Source of the DNA: Peptostreptococcus equinus
Lineage (GTDB): Bacteria; Bacillota; Clostridia; Peptostreptococcales; Peptostreptococcaceae
Direction: 5' to 3'
NCBI RefSeq assembly: GCF_027125355.1
Contig: NZ_CP114052.1
Location: forward strand, 1,054,001-1,118,000
DNA: 64,000 nucleotides
Under the pieces are notes generated by a model that saw nothing but the letters and a program-made list of their open reading frames with translations, made no database searches and had not been told where the DNA came from. This document shows positions 56,725 to 64,000 of the stretch, in pieces (position 1 is the stretch's first letter; each line of letters begins with the position of its first letter). Made by a program: the position numbers and the translations under genes.

Positions 56725-57630
56725 TTATACGGATACCATTTTTGCATTCGCAGCATAGACCCCAATGATTATGACCACCGCACCCACAATCTGCCATAGC
56801 GTAAAGGACTCCTTTAGCAAAAGTGCACCGGCAATAATGGATACCACCGTTGCCACTCCGATAAAGGATGAAGTACGATTAACACCTATCTTCGCAATTG
56901 CAACATTCGACAGGAAAAACGCCAACACAGAGCAGCCGATTCCCTGATACAAAACGGCGATCAAAAATCCGGTATTATAAAACGGCAATACAGCAACCTG
57001 GTCTAGATTTCCTTTTACCAAGCCTTCTGCAACTGCCAATATCACAAATACTATGGCTCCTGCCACGAGCATCATATATGTTATTTCCGCGCCGGTATAC
57101 TGTTCTGCCCTATCTACAAACGCACAGTAAAGTGCATAGGATATAACAGCCATCATCAAAAAAGTATATCCTGTTATAGAAAGACTGGAAGCAGCACCTA
57201 CAGCAAGGACAGTCAGAATTACTCCTGCAAGTGTTATAAGAATTCCTGCCACCTGCAATTTTGAAGGCTTTTTCTTCAATATCAAAGTAGAGGTTATCAA
57301 CGAAGCGACGGGAATACATGCAAGGAATACACCGCTTTCTGATGCAGTGGTACTGCTAATACCGAATGTCTCACCGATAAAATAAATCACTGGGCTGAAC
57401 AACGCCACCAGAAGAAGCGGCTTCAGATTTTTTCCTTTTAAACGTATTTTAATGATCCCCATGAGTGCCAATACGTTCATTACAATGAATGCAAGTAAAA
57501 AACGCCATCCAAGCAGCGACAATGCACTTGCACTCTGAGTAGCCTGCTTTGTAAATATATAGCTCATTCCATATAGCACTTCACAACCTAAAGCACAAAG
57601 GCTGCCTATCATAAGATTGTTCTTGTTCAA
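56725..57630 (-). CDS. EamA/DMT-family permease (cargo gene inside the tail operon)
   Basis: 301 residues, ten membrane segments in two EamA halves (start: CALGCEVLYGMSYIFTKQA; second half: FLMMAVISYALYCAFVDRAEQ, NVAIAKIGVNRTSSFIGVATVVSIIAGALLLKESFTLWQIVGA). Start TTG 57630 with GAGGTG about seven bases before. Family members export small metabolites or drugs; the substrate is unknown. It has no known part in phage assembly and has a visibly higher G+C content than its neighbours. It separates the tail chaperone gene from the tape measure gene, where no gene is usually found, and has its own hairpin. Confidence 0.85.
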   Translation of the reverse strand: MNKNNLMIGSLCALGCEVLYGMSYIFTKQATQSASALSLLGWRFLLAFIVMNVLALMGIIKIRLKGKNLKPLLLVALFSPVIYFIGETFGISSTTASESGVFLACIPVASLITSTLILKKKPSKLQVAGILITLAGVILTVLAVGAASSLSITGYTFLMMAVISYALYCAFVDRAEQYTGAEITYMMLVAGAIVFVILAVAEGLVKGNLDQVAVLPFYNTGFLIAVLYQGIGCSVLAFFLSNVAIAKIGVNRTSSFIGVATVVSIIAGALLLKESFTLWQIVGAVVIIIGVYAANAKMVSV

Positions 57631-57647
57631 ATGATCACCTCGCTAAA

Positions 57648-57697
57648 TTCTAATTTATCCAACTAATTATTATATCATATTTCACGATAAATTAGAA
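57648..57697 (-). promoter_or_regulatory. Inverted repeat and -10 element upstream of the EamA gene
   Basis: Perfect 12-bp arms TTCTAATTTATC (57648-57659) and GATAAATTAGAA (57686-57697) are 26 bp apart and enclose a minus-strand TATAAT (57669-57674). The right arm overlaps the stop codon of the chaperone frame. No convincing -35 is 17 bp from the -10 (TTCTAA is the best candidate). It may be an operator controlling the cargo gene. Confidence 0.5.
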
Positions 57698-58218
57698 CCT
57701 GTCAAATTCAGCTTGTCCTGCCACCTTACTGTATTTTGCTCCATCATTTGATTTTTCAGTCCAAATATCTAAAACCATACCGATTGTAAGTAAATCAAGT
57801 TCAGAAATGCTTATCCCTATTTCCACGCATCTTAGTAGAAATAGGGCAGTTGTCATCTCCCTGCTACTTTTCGGAAGTTTTTTTTAGACTGAACTTCCGT
57901 CTCAAGATTTGCTCCCCAAAGTTCAAGGATTTCAGGCAAAATCTCATAAATAGAAAACATCTCAAACTGGTCAAGCCAATCATCAATATTGTCCGGAATA
58001 CTTCTATCCGCATGGTATGCCATAATATATGCCACATTTTCAAATATCTCAAGGTCATCTATTTCAAAAGACCCCTCATTTGCCTTGAATGTTTTCTCTA
58101 GCTTTGACAGGTCTTTAAAAATATCTCTCTTAAATTTAATTCTATATAGCCTTGGAATAGTAGCAGATGAACGAAACTTTACATCAACTTCTCCTACTCT
58201 TACTGTTTTTTCTAGCAT
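57692..58218 (-). CDS. Tail assembly chaperone GT fusion made by -1 frameshifting
   Basis: The fusion would read residues 1-114 of the G frame and then 61 residues in the -1 frame, stopping at TAA 57692, giving 175 residues. The shift is predicted at A_AAA_AAC (minus strand, 57877-57883), in the right register: zero-frame codons are AAA AAA AAC. The -1 frame contains no stop up to 57692 and continues ...LPKSSREMTTALFLL. Siphophage tail chaperones (gpG/gpGT) use the same arrangement to make a small amount of fusion that helps the tape measure assemble. A 54-codon frame with ATG 57856 lies within the -1 part and could also be read alone, as the TGA of G overlaps it (ATGA). Confidence 0.72.
57853..58218 (-). 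CDS. Tail assembly chaperone G (zero-frame product)
   Basis: 121 residues. Acidic C-terminal half (DLEIFENVAYIMAYHADRSIPDNIDDWLDQFEMFSIYEILPEILELWGANLE) and position right after the major tail protein are typical of the gpG-type chaperone of siphophages. AGGAGG lies before the ATG. The predicted frameshift site falls eight codons before the stop. Confidence 0.8.
   Translation of the reverse strand: MLEKTVRVGEVDVKFRSSATIPRLYRIKFKRDIFKDLSKLEKTFKANEGSFEIDDLEIFENVAYIMAYHADRSIPDNIDDWLDQFEMFSIYEILPEILELWGANLETEVQSKKNFRKVAGR
57877..57883 (-). promoter_or_regulatory. Slippery heptamer A_AAA_AAC for -1 frameshifting
   Basis: Eight A followed by C in the minus strand, in register with zero-frame AAA AAA AAC codons. 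I did not find a strong downstream hairpin or an upstream Shine-Dalgarno stimulator, but A/T-rich phages often work with the heptamer and weak stimulators. Confidence 0.7.
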
Positions 58219-58229
58219 AGTTATTCCTC

Positions 58230-58811
58230 CTACTTAGGTTTTACTTCCGTTTTAGCCTGCGGAACATAAACGCCCTTATACCAATTAGCATAAGTATCAG
58301 CAGATGTGGTATCCCCTGTTCTTGATTTCACAAGTCCATCTTCTCTTGGATCTGCTGTAAGGGATAGTGTTTCAGTTCCAGGTTCAATCGTATCTTCCTT
58401 TGTTTCAGATTCAATGGACGGACGAGATGCAGAGCAGTTATATAGAACGTGCCTAATTGCATTGATATCACCGTCAAACTCAAATAATAGTGCAAACTTT
58501 TCTGTTTCAGATACATTCGCCTTTTCTACAAGCACTCCATTTTTATCCAGTTCTTCCTTTAGAATTTCTGTTCTAAACCATTCAGGAATCAGTGCGATTT
58601 CAAGGTCACCACTATATCCGTTATTTGCGGTAGACCTAAAATAGACAATCCCATCAGCGTAAAAAGGACTAGATTCGCCTTCAGCATCAAGGCTGATACT
58701 TACAGCCCCCGGTATTGCTTTAGGATTTTCATAAGTAAATGCACCACTTGTATCTTTTTTCAGCTTTGCAGCATGAACATTTTTAAGGTTATACTTTACC
58801 TTATTTCCCAT
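58230..58811 (-). CDS. Phage major tail protein (phi13 type)
   Basis: 193 residues. Opening NKVKYNLKNVHAAKLKKDTSGAFTYENPKAIPGAVSISLDAEGESSPFYADG and EIALIPEWFRTEIL are the usual major tail tube signatures; the end has a Thr/Ser-rich part with TADPREDGLVKSRTGD. It forms the tail tube. It overlaps the tail completion gene by 11 bases. Confidence 0.88.
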   Translation of the reverse strand: MGNKVKYNLKNVHAAKLKKDTSGAFTYENPKAIPGAVSISLDAEGESSPFYADGIVYFRSTANNGYSGDLEIALIPEWFRTEILKEELDKNGVLVEKANVSETEKFALLFEFDGDINAIRHVLYNCSASRPSIESETKEDTIEPGTETLSLTADPREDGLVKSRTGDTTSADTYANWYKGVYVPQAKTEVKPK

Positions 58812-59133
58812 TTGTCTTTACCTCCATTTCAAAAATATATAAAACTTCATAGAGCTTTTCAGACTCTATATAAACCTCTGTTTTGTTATAAAAAATGCCA
58901 TGCTCATCGAGCACAGCTTCTATCTTTTCTTCTATATCCGGACTCTTGTAATCCGTATAGACTTCAATATGAACTTCATTTGCTTTAAAATATACTCTTC
59001 CATCTGCTGAAAAATTATCACTTGCTGACAGTAGGTAAATTAAAAAAGGTGGATTCGGTGATTCCCCTTCTGCAAAATGATGATAAGCACTTGGAAGTCC
59101 AATTTTTTCTATAATCTCTAGTAACTTATCCAT
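58801..59133 (-). CDS. Tail completion/terminator-like protein
   Basis: 110 residues. PNPPFLIYLLSASDNFSADGRVY and EVHIEVYTDYKSPDIEEKIEAVL are like the phage tail terminator (gpU/gp17-type) proteins, which sit between the HK97 gp10 protein and the major tail protein, exactly as here. The assignment rests largely on position. Confidence 0.75.
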   Translation of the reverse strand: MDKLLEIIEKIGLPSAYHHFAEGESPNPPFLIYLLSASDNFSADGRVYFKANEVHIEVYTDYKSPDIEEKIEAVLDEHGIFYNKTEVYIESEKLYEVLYIFEMEVKTNGK

Positions 59134-59506
59134 TAGAAATTGCCTCCTTTATCTCCTCTTCAAATGTCTTTATAGCTTTTTCCTCAGCAGATGCAATATG
59201 TGGTCTTGCAGATACTCTACCTCCACCACGCTTTGCATGGCCAAACTCAAGAAGGTGGGCAAGCTGATATCTATTTCTAGAATGAACGACAAGTTCTAAA
59301 CTGTTAGATGTTTCTCTAATCGTTTTTACAGTCCAGCTTTTAGAATACTTACCTGTATCACTTGGGGCACTAGACTTTATTTCATCACGCACTGTCTTTC
59401 CTGCATTTTGAACTGCCTTTTTTACATTTTCAGTTGTAACATCAGCATATTTTTCTAGTTCTTTCATCACTTCAGATGAAAGGCTATCTATTTTTACCTT
59501 ACTCAT
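59126..59506 (-). CDS. HK97 gp10-family head-tail protein
   Basis: 126 residues. KAVQNAGKTVRDEIKSSAPSDTGKYSKSWTVK and HLLEFGHAKRGGGRV are the family's core motif. Acts in head-tail joining. Overlaps both neighbours by four to eight bases. Confidence 0.87.
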   Translation of the reverse strand: MSKVKIDSLSSEVMKELEKYADVTTENVKKAVQNAGKTVRDEIKSSAPSDTGKYSKSWTVKTIRETSNSLELVVHSRNRYQLAHLLEFGHAKRGGGRVSARPHIASAEEKAIKTFEEEIKEAISNG

Positions 59507-59835
59507 CTTTCTACTCTCCTGCAGTGCAGTTTCATGCTTTTCTTCTTGTAATTCATATGGTCAATACCCTCAATTTCATATATAGAATTATGAAAAATGA
59601 CCCTATATCCTACAGAAGATAGTACCGATACCTCTTTGCTATACCTTATGGTAAAATCAATTTTACTTTCATCCCAAACAGCACCACTACTAGTCTCTTC
59701 CTGTGGACTTTCACTGCTGATGGTTGCATAACAAGAATAATATTTACTCCATACATTTTTATGATTTCCGATTTTATCTACTTCCACCATGCTTTTTTCT
59801 ATGGTAATGCGTTCATTTAGTAAGGCTATTTTCAT
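59503..59835 (-). CDS. Phage head closure / head-tail adaptor protein
   Basis: 110 residues. LNERITIEKSMVEVDKIGNHKNVWSKYYSCYATI and GYRVIFHNSIYEIEGIDHMNYKKKSMKLHCR fit the SPP1 gp16-type head closure family. The position before the gp10 gene supports it. Confidence 0.85.
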   Translation of the reverse strand: MKIALLNERITIEKSMVEVDKIGNHKNVWSKYYSCYATISSESPQEETSSGAVWDESKIDFTIRYSKEVSVLSSVGYRVIFHNSIYEIEGIDHMNYKKKSMKLHCRRVER

Positions 59836-60113
59836 TAGAATCCTGCCTTTCTTACTCCAAACAGCATGGACCTAAGAGTAATTGTCAGTTCATGGTGGTC
59901 AGCTTCTTCCCTATGCTCATAAAGATAGGCCGTCCCATATAGAACTGCCACCTTATATTCTTCAAAACTATCTTTTATGATTTCATCTTCCTCTTTTCTT
60001 GCTATAGCAAGGCACATCTTCTCAGAAGACTTTATAAGGGTGCTGATTAAATCATCATCTTCACTTGTATCCACCCTTAGATAGTTTTTCATTTCGTCGA
60101 GACTTACAACCAT
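59835..60113 (-). CDS. Head-tail connector (gp6-like)
   Basis: 92 residues from ATG 60113 with GGGGGTG about nine bases before it. SLDEMKNYLRVDTSEDDDLISTLIKSSEKMC is the standard opening of gp6/DUF3168-adjacent connector proteins that dock on the portal. The ending is short. It follows the capsid gene by 24 bases. Confidence 0.87.
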   Translation of the reverse strand: MVVSLDEMKNYLRVDTSEDDDLISTLIKSSEKMCLAIARKEEDEIIKDSFEEYKVAVLYGTAYLYEHREEADHHELTITLRSMLFGVRKAGF

Positions 60114-60136
60114 AATCAGCACCCCCTTTATGTTAA

Positions 60137-61312
60137 TTACGCTGTAGCCTTAACTGGAAGGATCTGAACAGCCTCTTTTAATACGAGCTTTCCATCAACT
60201 CTTTCTTTTGCCACAAAACCAATCATTCCATTACCGGCAAATAGTTCAGTAAGTTCCTTGAAAGAACGAGCCCCTCTATCGCCAATGTTGTAATAGCTAA
60301 AGTCACCAAATGCGATGGCATTTTCCGGTGCAAATGCTGAAGTCTTAACTGGATAACCAAGAATTCTATCAGGCTCATCTTCTTGATAAGAAGGCTGCCA
60401 AATGTATGCACCATTGTTATCCTTAAGCTTTCTCACCTGTGCAATTGTCTTATCGTTCATAATGAAAGCTGCCTTTTTACGGTATGGACGTTTCAAGGAA
60501 TGAACAAGGTCGATTAAATCATCGGTCTTAATAGCTGTAATTTCTTTTAGGAAAGTACCTCCATCTTTCTTGTTAAAGATACCGGTCGGTTTCCCATTTC
60601 CATCACCATTAAGGAAGGCATCTTCTTCTGCATTTGCAAGAGCCTTACCAAAGGCACCTAAAATATGATCCTCTAACTTAAAGGCATTATCATATAACAA
60701 TTCCTCTGTTACCTTTACTGCAACATGAAGTTTATGTGCATCAAGAAGTACCTGTGCAAACTTAGAATCGCCAAAGTTTAACGCACCACCTTCTTCAATC
60801 CAAGCTGCAGCAGGGTCTGACATAGCTACATTAATCTTATGCTGACCACTTGTAGTTATTTTTGTGGCTAATCCACGCATGATATTTTCTTCTTCAAGTG
60901 TTTTAATCAGTCTGCTATCATACTCCTCCGGAACAAGAAAACCACCATCAGCATCTACACCTTCCTGCAAAATATCGCTTACTTTCTTGAAATTAGTTCT
61001 AAGTGCAGTAAGCATAGATTCCTTGTATTCATCTCTTGCTCTACCTTTCTTCTCTGGTTTATCTTCAACCTTCATTGGTCTACTTACAATAGCATCAGAC
61101 ATTGGTTTTGATAGTTCTTTATCAATTTCTTCCATCTTCTGAAGACGTTCAATTTCCAAGCTGAAATTATGGACTTTCTTCTCCATTTCATCATAGACTT
61201 TTGCATCTTCTTCAGAAATAAGACCGTCTTTATCTCTTTTACTTTCAAGAAAAGCCTTAGCACCTTCCCAAGCCTTATTACGTTTTTCAATCATTTCTAA
61301 AATCTTACTCAT
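60137..61312 (-). CDS. Phage major capsid protein (HK97 fold)
   Basis: 391 residues. A charged coiled coil (residues 1-105; MEKKVHNFSLEIERLQKMEE) is the scaffolding delta domain, normally removed by the protease. The mature part starts near EGVDADGGFLVPEEYDSRLI and contains the HK97 markers GNGKPTGIFNKK, FIMNDKTIAQVRKLKD and GDFSYYNIGDRG. Shell subunit of the head. GGAGG lies before the ATG. Confidence 0.94.
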   Translation of the reverse strand: MSKILEMIEKRNKAWEGAKAFLESKRDKDGLISEEDAKVYDEMEKKVHNFSLEIERLQKMEEIDKELSKPMSDAIVSRPMKVEDKPEKKGRARDEYKESMLTALRTNFKKVSDILQEGVDADGGFLVPEEYDSRLIKTLEEENIMRGLATKITTSGQHKINVAMSDPAAAWIEEGGALNFGDSKFAQVLLDAHKLHVAVKVTEELLYDNAFKLEDHILGAFGKALANAEEDAFLNGDGNGKPTGIFNKKDGGTFLKEITAIKTDDLIDLVHSLKRPYRKKAAFIMNDKTIAQVRKLKDNNGAYIWQPSYQEDEPDRILGYPVKTSAFAPENAIAFGDFSYYNIGDRGARSFKELTELFAGNGMIGFVAKERVDGKLVLKEAVQILPVKATA

Positions 61313-61318
61313 AGTGTT

Positions 61319-62056
61319 TTACCTCCAATTTTTCATTAAAAAAAGACGGTTCAGTAAATCGTCCGCCTTAACACCTGTATTTGTTTCTTTGTTTTCTATC
61401 TTGCATTTAGTAGCTAACTTATCCATCAAGGAATTAACCACCTGTGCTTTTGAATACATCATACTCACCTGTGGAACTTCCATATTGGTAGTTTCACTTC
61501 TTTTTAGTATGTCATCTGCAAAGCCAAGTTCAACGGCTTTATTTGCGTCCATCCATGTTTCTGCATCCATAAGGTGTGATAACTTTGCTCTAGACATCCC
61601 AGTCTTAATTTCATAAGCATTAATAATCGACTCTTTCACTTCATCTAGCATTGAGATTGCTTTTTCCATCTCACCCTTATTTCCAAAAGCTATGGTCATA
61701 GGATTATGGATCATAAGCATGGATACCGGACTCATCAGTACCTTTGTTCCTGCCATAGCGATAACGGATGCTGCACTTGCTGCTATTCCATCAATTTTTA
61801 CTGTAACATCCCCTTTATATTCCATCAGCATGTTATATATTTGTGCCGCCGCTACGCAGTCACCTCCCGGAGAGTTAATCCAAACAGTAATGTTTCCACT
61901 TCCTTCATTTAACTCATCCTTAAAAAGCTGTGGAGTTACATCATCATCAAACCACGATTCTTCTGCTATCGTTCCATTAAGGAATAGGATGCGTTCTGTC
62001 ACTTCCTCTTCGCTTTGGTTTATCACCTGATTCTTCCACTTCCAAAACTTCTTCAT
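61319..62056 (-). CDS. Phage prohead (ClpP-like) maturation protease
   Basis: 245 residues starting at ATG 62056 (GGAGG upstream). ITVWINSPGGDCVAA, the nucleophile Ser94 in DGIAASAASVIAMAG and His117 in MLMIHNPM match the ClpP-type S14 prohead proteases. It should cleave the delta domain from the capsid protein. Its 5' end overlaps the 3' end of the portal gene by 80 bases in another frame. Confidence 0.9.
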   Translation of the reverse strand: MKKFWKWKNQVINQSEEEVTERILFLNGTIAEESWFDDDVTPQLFKDELNEGSGNITVWINSPGGDCVAAAQIYNMLMEYKGDVTVKIDGIAASAASVIAMAGTKVLMSPVSMLMIHNPMTIAFGNKGEMEKAISMLDEVKESIINAYEIKTGMSRAKLSHLMDAETWMDANKAVELGFADDILKRSETTNMEVPQVSMMYSKAQVVNSLMDKLATKCKIENKETNTGVKADDLLNRLFLMKNWR

Positions 62057-63302
62057 TTTCTGTTTCCTCCTTTCCATCATCATTTGCAAATGCTCCGGCA
62101 CGATAAAGCGGGAGCATATTTCCATTTATGAGATATAAATCACCGCCATCTTCACTTGGAATACGGTCAAGGTTTTCTAATTTCCTAATATCATTGGCAG
62201 ACATCCATCCGTTTTGTCTGCCGATAGCATATCCATTCATACGGCTTTGATAATCTCCACGAAGAAGTCCATCTACATTGAATTTCACATAGTACTTTTT
62301 CTTTTCTTCCTCAGTAAAAAGCCTTCGAACAATAGACTGCTCCCACCTTGCTACCCAAGGATCTAGAGTATATTTTACAAACTCAAGTGACTGCTGCTCT
62401 ATATTTGAAAAGCTAGACTTTTCAAGGTCTCCTACCATATGAGGCGGGACTCTAAAAATTCTAGATATCTCATTGATTTGAAATTTTCTCGTTTCTAAAA
62501 ACTGTGCTTCATTTGGAGATATGGAAATCGGTGTATACTTCATCCCTTCTTCCAGTATCGCCACCTTATGTGAGTTACTTCCTGAAAAGCCTTTAGACCA
62601 GCTATCTCTCATTGCCTGTGGGTCTTTTACCGTTCCCGGATACTCTAATATCCCACTAGGTGTTGCTCCATTAGCAAAGAAACTTGCTCCGTATTCTTCT
62701 GTGGCAATTGCCATACCTATAGCATTTTTAGCCATAGCAATTGGACTATATCCAACAAGTCCATCAAAGCCAAGTCCCGGAATATGAAGGATATCTGATG
62801 CTGTAAGTTTCACACTTCCCTGTTTGCCAAGGCTTGCATCAGAATCACTTACCATATATTCATAATAAATTTGACCTTTATCATCTCTATCCACCTTCAT
62901 TCTGTCAGGCATAAGAGGATAAAGACCTAATACCTCACCTTTCCCATTTCTGATAACCTGTGCATAGGCATTACCCCATAAAAGTAAGTGCGTCATCATA
63001 GTTTCTCTAAAAATGAAACTTGTCATCTCCGGATTTGGTTCATCATGAAGCACCTTATATAGCGGATGGTCTATTGCTTTTTCAGTTCCTGTATCTGTCC
63101 GTAAATAGACGTGAAGTGGAAGGCTTGCGACTGCTTCAGAGAGTATTCGGACACAGCTATATACAGCTGTCATCTGCATAGCCGAGCGTTCATTTACTCT
63201 TCTTCCGGAAGAAGAACCACCCATCAAAAAGCTGTATGCACTTCCGTTTGTTCTGTTAGTAGGCTTATCTCTACTTTTAAATAAACCACTTAATATTCCC
63301 AT
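61977..63302 (-). CDS. Phage portal protein (HK97 family)
   Basis: 441 residues. SAMQMTAVYSCVRILSEAVASLPLHVY, LLWGNAYAQVIRNGKGEVLGLYPL, and VPPHMVGDLEKSSFSNIEQQSLEFVKYTL are the HK97-type portal motifs. The C-terminal 40 residues are very acidic then basic. It forms the dodecameric DNA entry channel. A terminase large-subunit gene normally precedes it; here a metabolic gene lies there instead. Confidence 0.93.
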   Translation of the reverse strand: MGILSGLFKSRDKPTNRTNGSAYSFLMGGSSSGRRVNERSAMQMTAVYSCVRILSEAVASLPLHVYLRTDTGTEKAIDHPLYKVLHDEPNPEMTSFIFRETMMTHLLLWGNAYAQVIRNGKGEVLGLYPLMPDRMKVDRDDKGQIYYEYMVSDSDASLGKQGSVKLTASDILHIPGLGFDGLVGYSPIAMAKNAIGMAIATEEYGASFFANGATPSGILEYPGTVKDPQAMRDSWSKGFSGSNSHKVAILEEGMKYTPISISPNEAQFLETRKFQINEISRIFRVPPHMVGDLEKSSFSNIEQQSLEFVKYTLDPWVARWEQSIVRRLFTEEEKKKYYVKFNVDGLLRGDYQSRMNGYAIGRQNGWMSANDIRKLENLDRIPSEDGGDLYLINGNMLPLYRAGAFANDDGKEETENEEVLEVEESGDKPKRRGSDRTHPIP

Positions 63303-63325
63303 ATGTTCCTCCTAATTTTTCACAT

Positions 63326-63360
63326 AGAAAAAGCACCTACTGCTGAAGTAGATGCTTTAA
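63326..63360 (-). terminator. Terminator-like hairpin after the EFR1 gene
   Basis: AAGCACCTACT / AGTAGATGCTT arms (63331-63341 and 63347-63357) followed by TTTTTC on the minus strand, between the EFR1 stop and the portal ribosome site. No promoter is visible between it and the portal gene. Confidence 0.75.
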
Positions 63361-63394
63361 ACTTAAATTTCTATTTTGTTCTACAAATTGGAAT

Positions 63395-64000
63395 TTATAC
63401 CTTGGTATGAGGGTTACGATATTGCCCGTGCTGTTTTGTTTTCCCGTTTCCGTATTGTATTGCAAACTTCGGACAGTGATGCAGACATCGCAGGCAAAGC
63501 GCACAGCGTTCCTTTACCCATACCGGTTTTTTGTCTCTGATTTCAATTGCTTGAACAGGACACCTTTTTGCACAAAGACCACAGCCAATACAGTTATCTT
63601 CAACATAAAAGTTTTTCGTTTTTCGCTCAGCATTAAGAAACGGATCGGTCAACAGCTTTACTGCAAGAGGCTTTTTGTGCTGCATCAGATTTCCCTTGCT
63701 TCTCTCACGGATATGTTTAAGTACTTCGTCAATATAGTGCTCTGCTTCTTCGTTCTGCTGTCTAACCTTTTCCGTGTCACTCAGGTCGAAAATAGGAGTC
63801 CAGTTATCCGGCATCTTGATACTGTACCCCGCATCCAGTTCAATACCTTTGCCTTTGAGAATCTTCTTTGCATCGGCAAAGGTGCATCCCGGTGTTGTTC
63901 CATAAGTCGTCACGATATAAGAATACGGCACATTTGCATCATTTATCGTTAAATTCTGCATAAACTCTCGTGTAAGAACCGGAAGTTCCCACCAGTTGAC
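63395..64000 (-). CDS. EFR1-family flavodoxin/ferredoxin protein, 5' end outside window
   Basis: The frame is open to the window edge, giving 201 residues of a longer protein (the part before residue 14 of this reading continues upstream). Start: VNWWELPVLTREF followed by YSYIVTTYGTTPG belong to the flavodoxin domain; the C-terminal half has two 4Fe-4S motifs, CIGCGLCAKRCPVQAIEI and CALCLRCLHHCPKFAIQYG. EFR1 family members are electron carriers of unknown partner, common in Clostridia. Its place between portal and the (unseen) terminase region indicates cargo. Partial at its N-terminus. Confidence 0.85.
   Translation of the reverse strand, partial: VNWWELPVLTREFMQNLTINDANVPYSYIVTTYGTTPGCTFADAKKILKGKGIELDAGYSIKMPDNWTPIFDLSDTEKVRQQNEEAEHYIDEVLKHIRERSKGNLMQHKKPLAVKLLTDPFLNAERKTKNFYVEDNCIGCGLCAKRCPVQAIEIRDKKPVWVKERCALCLRCLHHCPKFAIQYGNGKTKQHGQYRNPHTKV

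Noticed and set aside
39456..64000. Conjugative element (ICE) instead of prophage
   Set aside because: Large serine recombinases also occur on ICEs, but portal, capsid, tape measure, holin and endolysin genes are present and no relaxase, coupling protein or type IV secretion gene is seen.
1..64000. CRISPR array or insertion sequence
   Set aside because: No regularly spaced repeats of CRISPR length and no transposase frame were found. The only clear tandem repeat is 24 bp inside comM.

Overview
The window looks like part of a chromosome from a very AT-rich, low-GC Gram-positive anaerobe. CodY, RNase J, a T-box leader on alaS, the alaS-ireB-ruvX order, ScpAB, IscR-like and Fur regulators and AGGAGG ribosome sites all point to Firmicutes; a member of the Tissierellia/Peptoniphilaceae type is my guess, not something the sequence proves. 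Almost every gene is on the minus strand, so operons read from high to low coordinates.

Positions 1-39,450 are ordinary chromosome: an M3 oligopeptidase (cut by the window edge), a PTS-type membrane permease, a single-domain peptidoglycan glycosyltransferase, a DnaQ-like exonuclease, a TtcA-type tRNA thiolase, topoisomerase III, purF/purC, gltX, a SWIM-SNF2 helicase, an SH3/glucosaminidase autolysin, a MarR regulator, scpA/scpB, a site-2 protease homologue, RNase J, a YdjM-type membrane hydrolase, fur, ruvX with a large membrane protein, ireB, alaS with its T-box, mnmA, an IscR-like Rrf2 regulator, rarA, codY, a three-rhodanese lipoprotein, topA, dprA and the 3' part of comM (yifB). Intrinsic terminators separate most transcription units.

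At about 39.4-39.46 kb comM is interrupted. From there to the end of the window lies a prophage-like element, all on the minus strand and visibly less AT-rich than the host. Read in transcription order (from 64,000 down) it has a cargo EFR1-type flavodoxin/ferredoxin gene (running off the edge), portal, ClpP-like prohead protease, HK97 capsid, head-tail connectors, tail completion protein, major tail protein, a tail chaperone with a -1 frameshift site, a cargo EamA/DMT transporter, tape measure, Dit, tail spike, a DUF859 structural protein, holin, amidase endolysin with two CW_7 repeats, a small HTH/zinc protein, a SHOCT-like small protein and two tandem large serine recombinases. Between the recombinases and the comM junction sits a cargo block: a self-regulated GntR-ABC transporter operon with a DUF3592 protein and a 29-residue membrane peptide, two GNAT acetyltransferases, a TfoX-N protein and an AraC/GyrI regulator.

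The most interesting points are the interruption of comM beside an otherwise intact dprA-topA, the paired serine recombinases, a clear A_AAA_AAC frameshift site joining two tail-chaperone frames, and single metabolic or transport genes inserted inside the phage late operon just ahead of terminator-like hairpins. I saw no CRISPR array, rRNA, complete tRNA gene, insertion sequence or recognisable anti-phage system.
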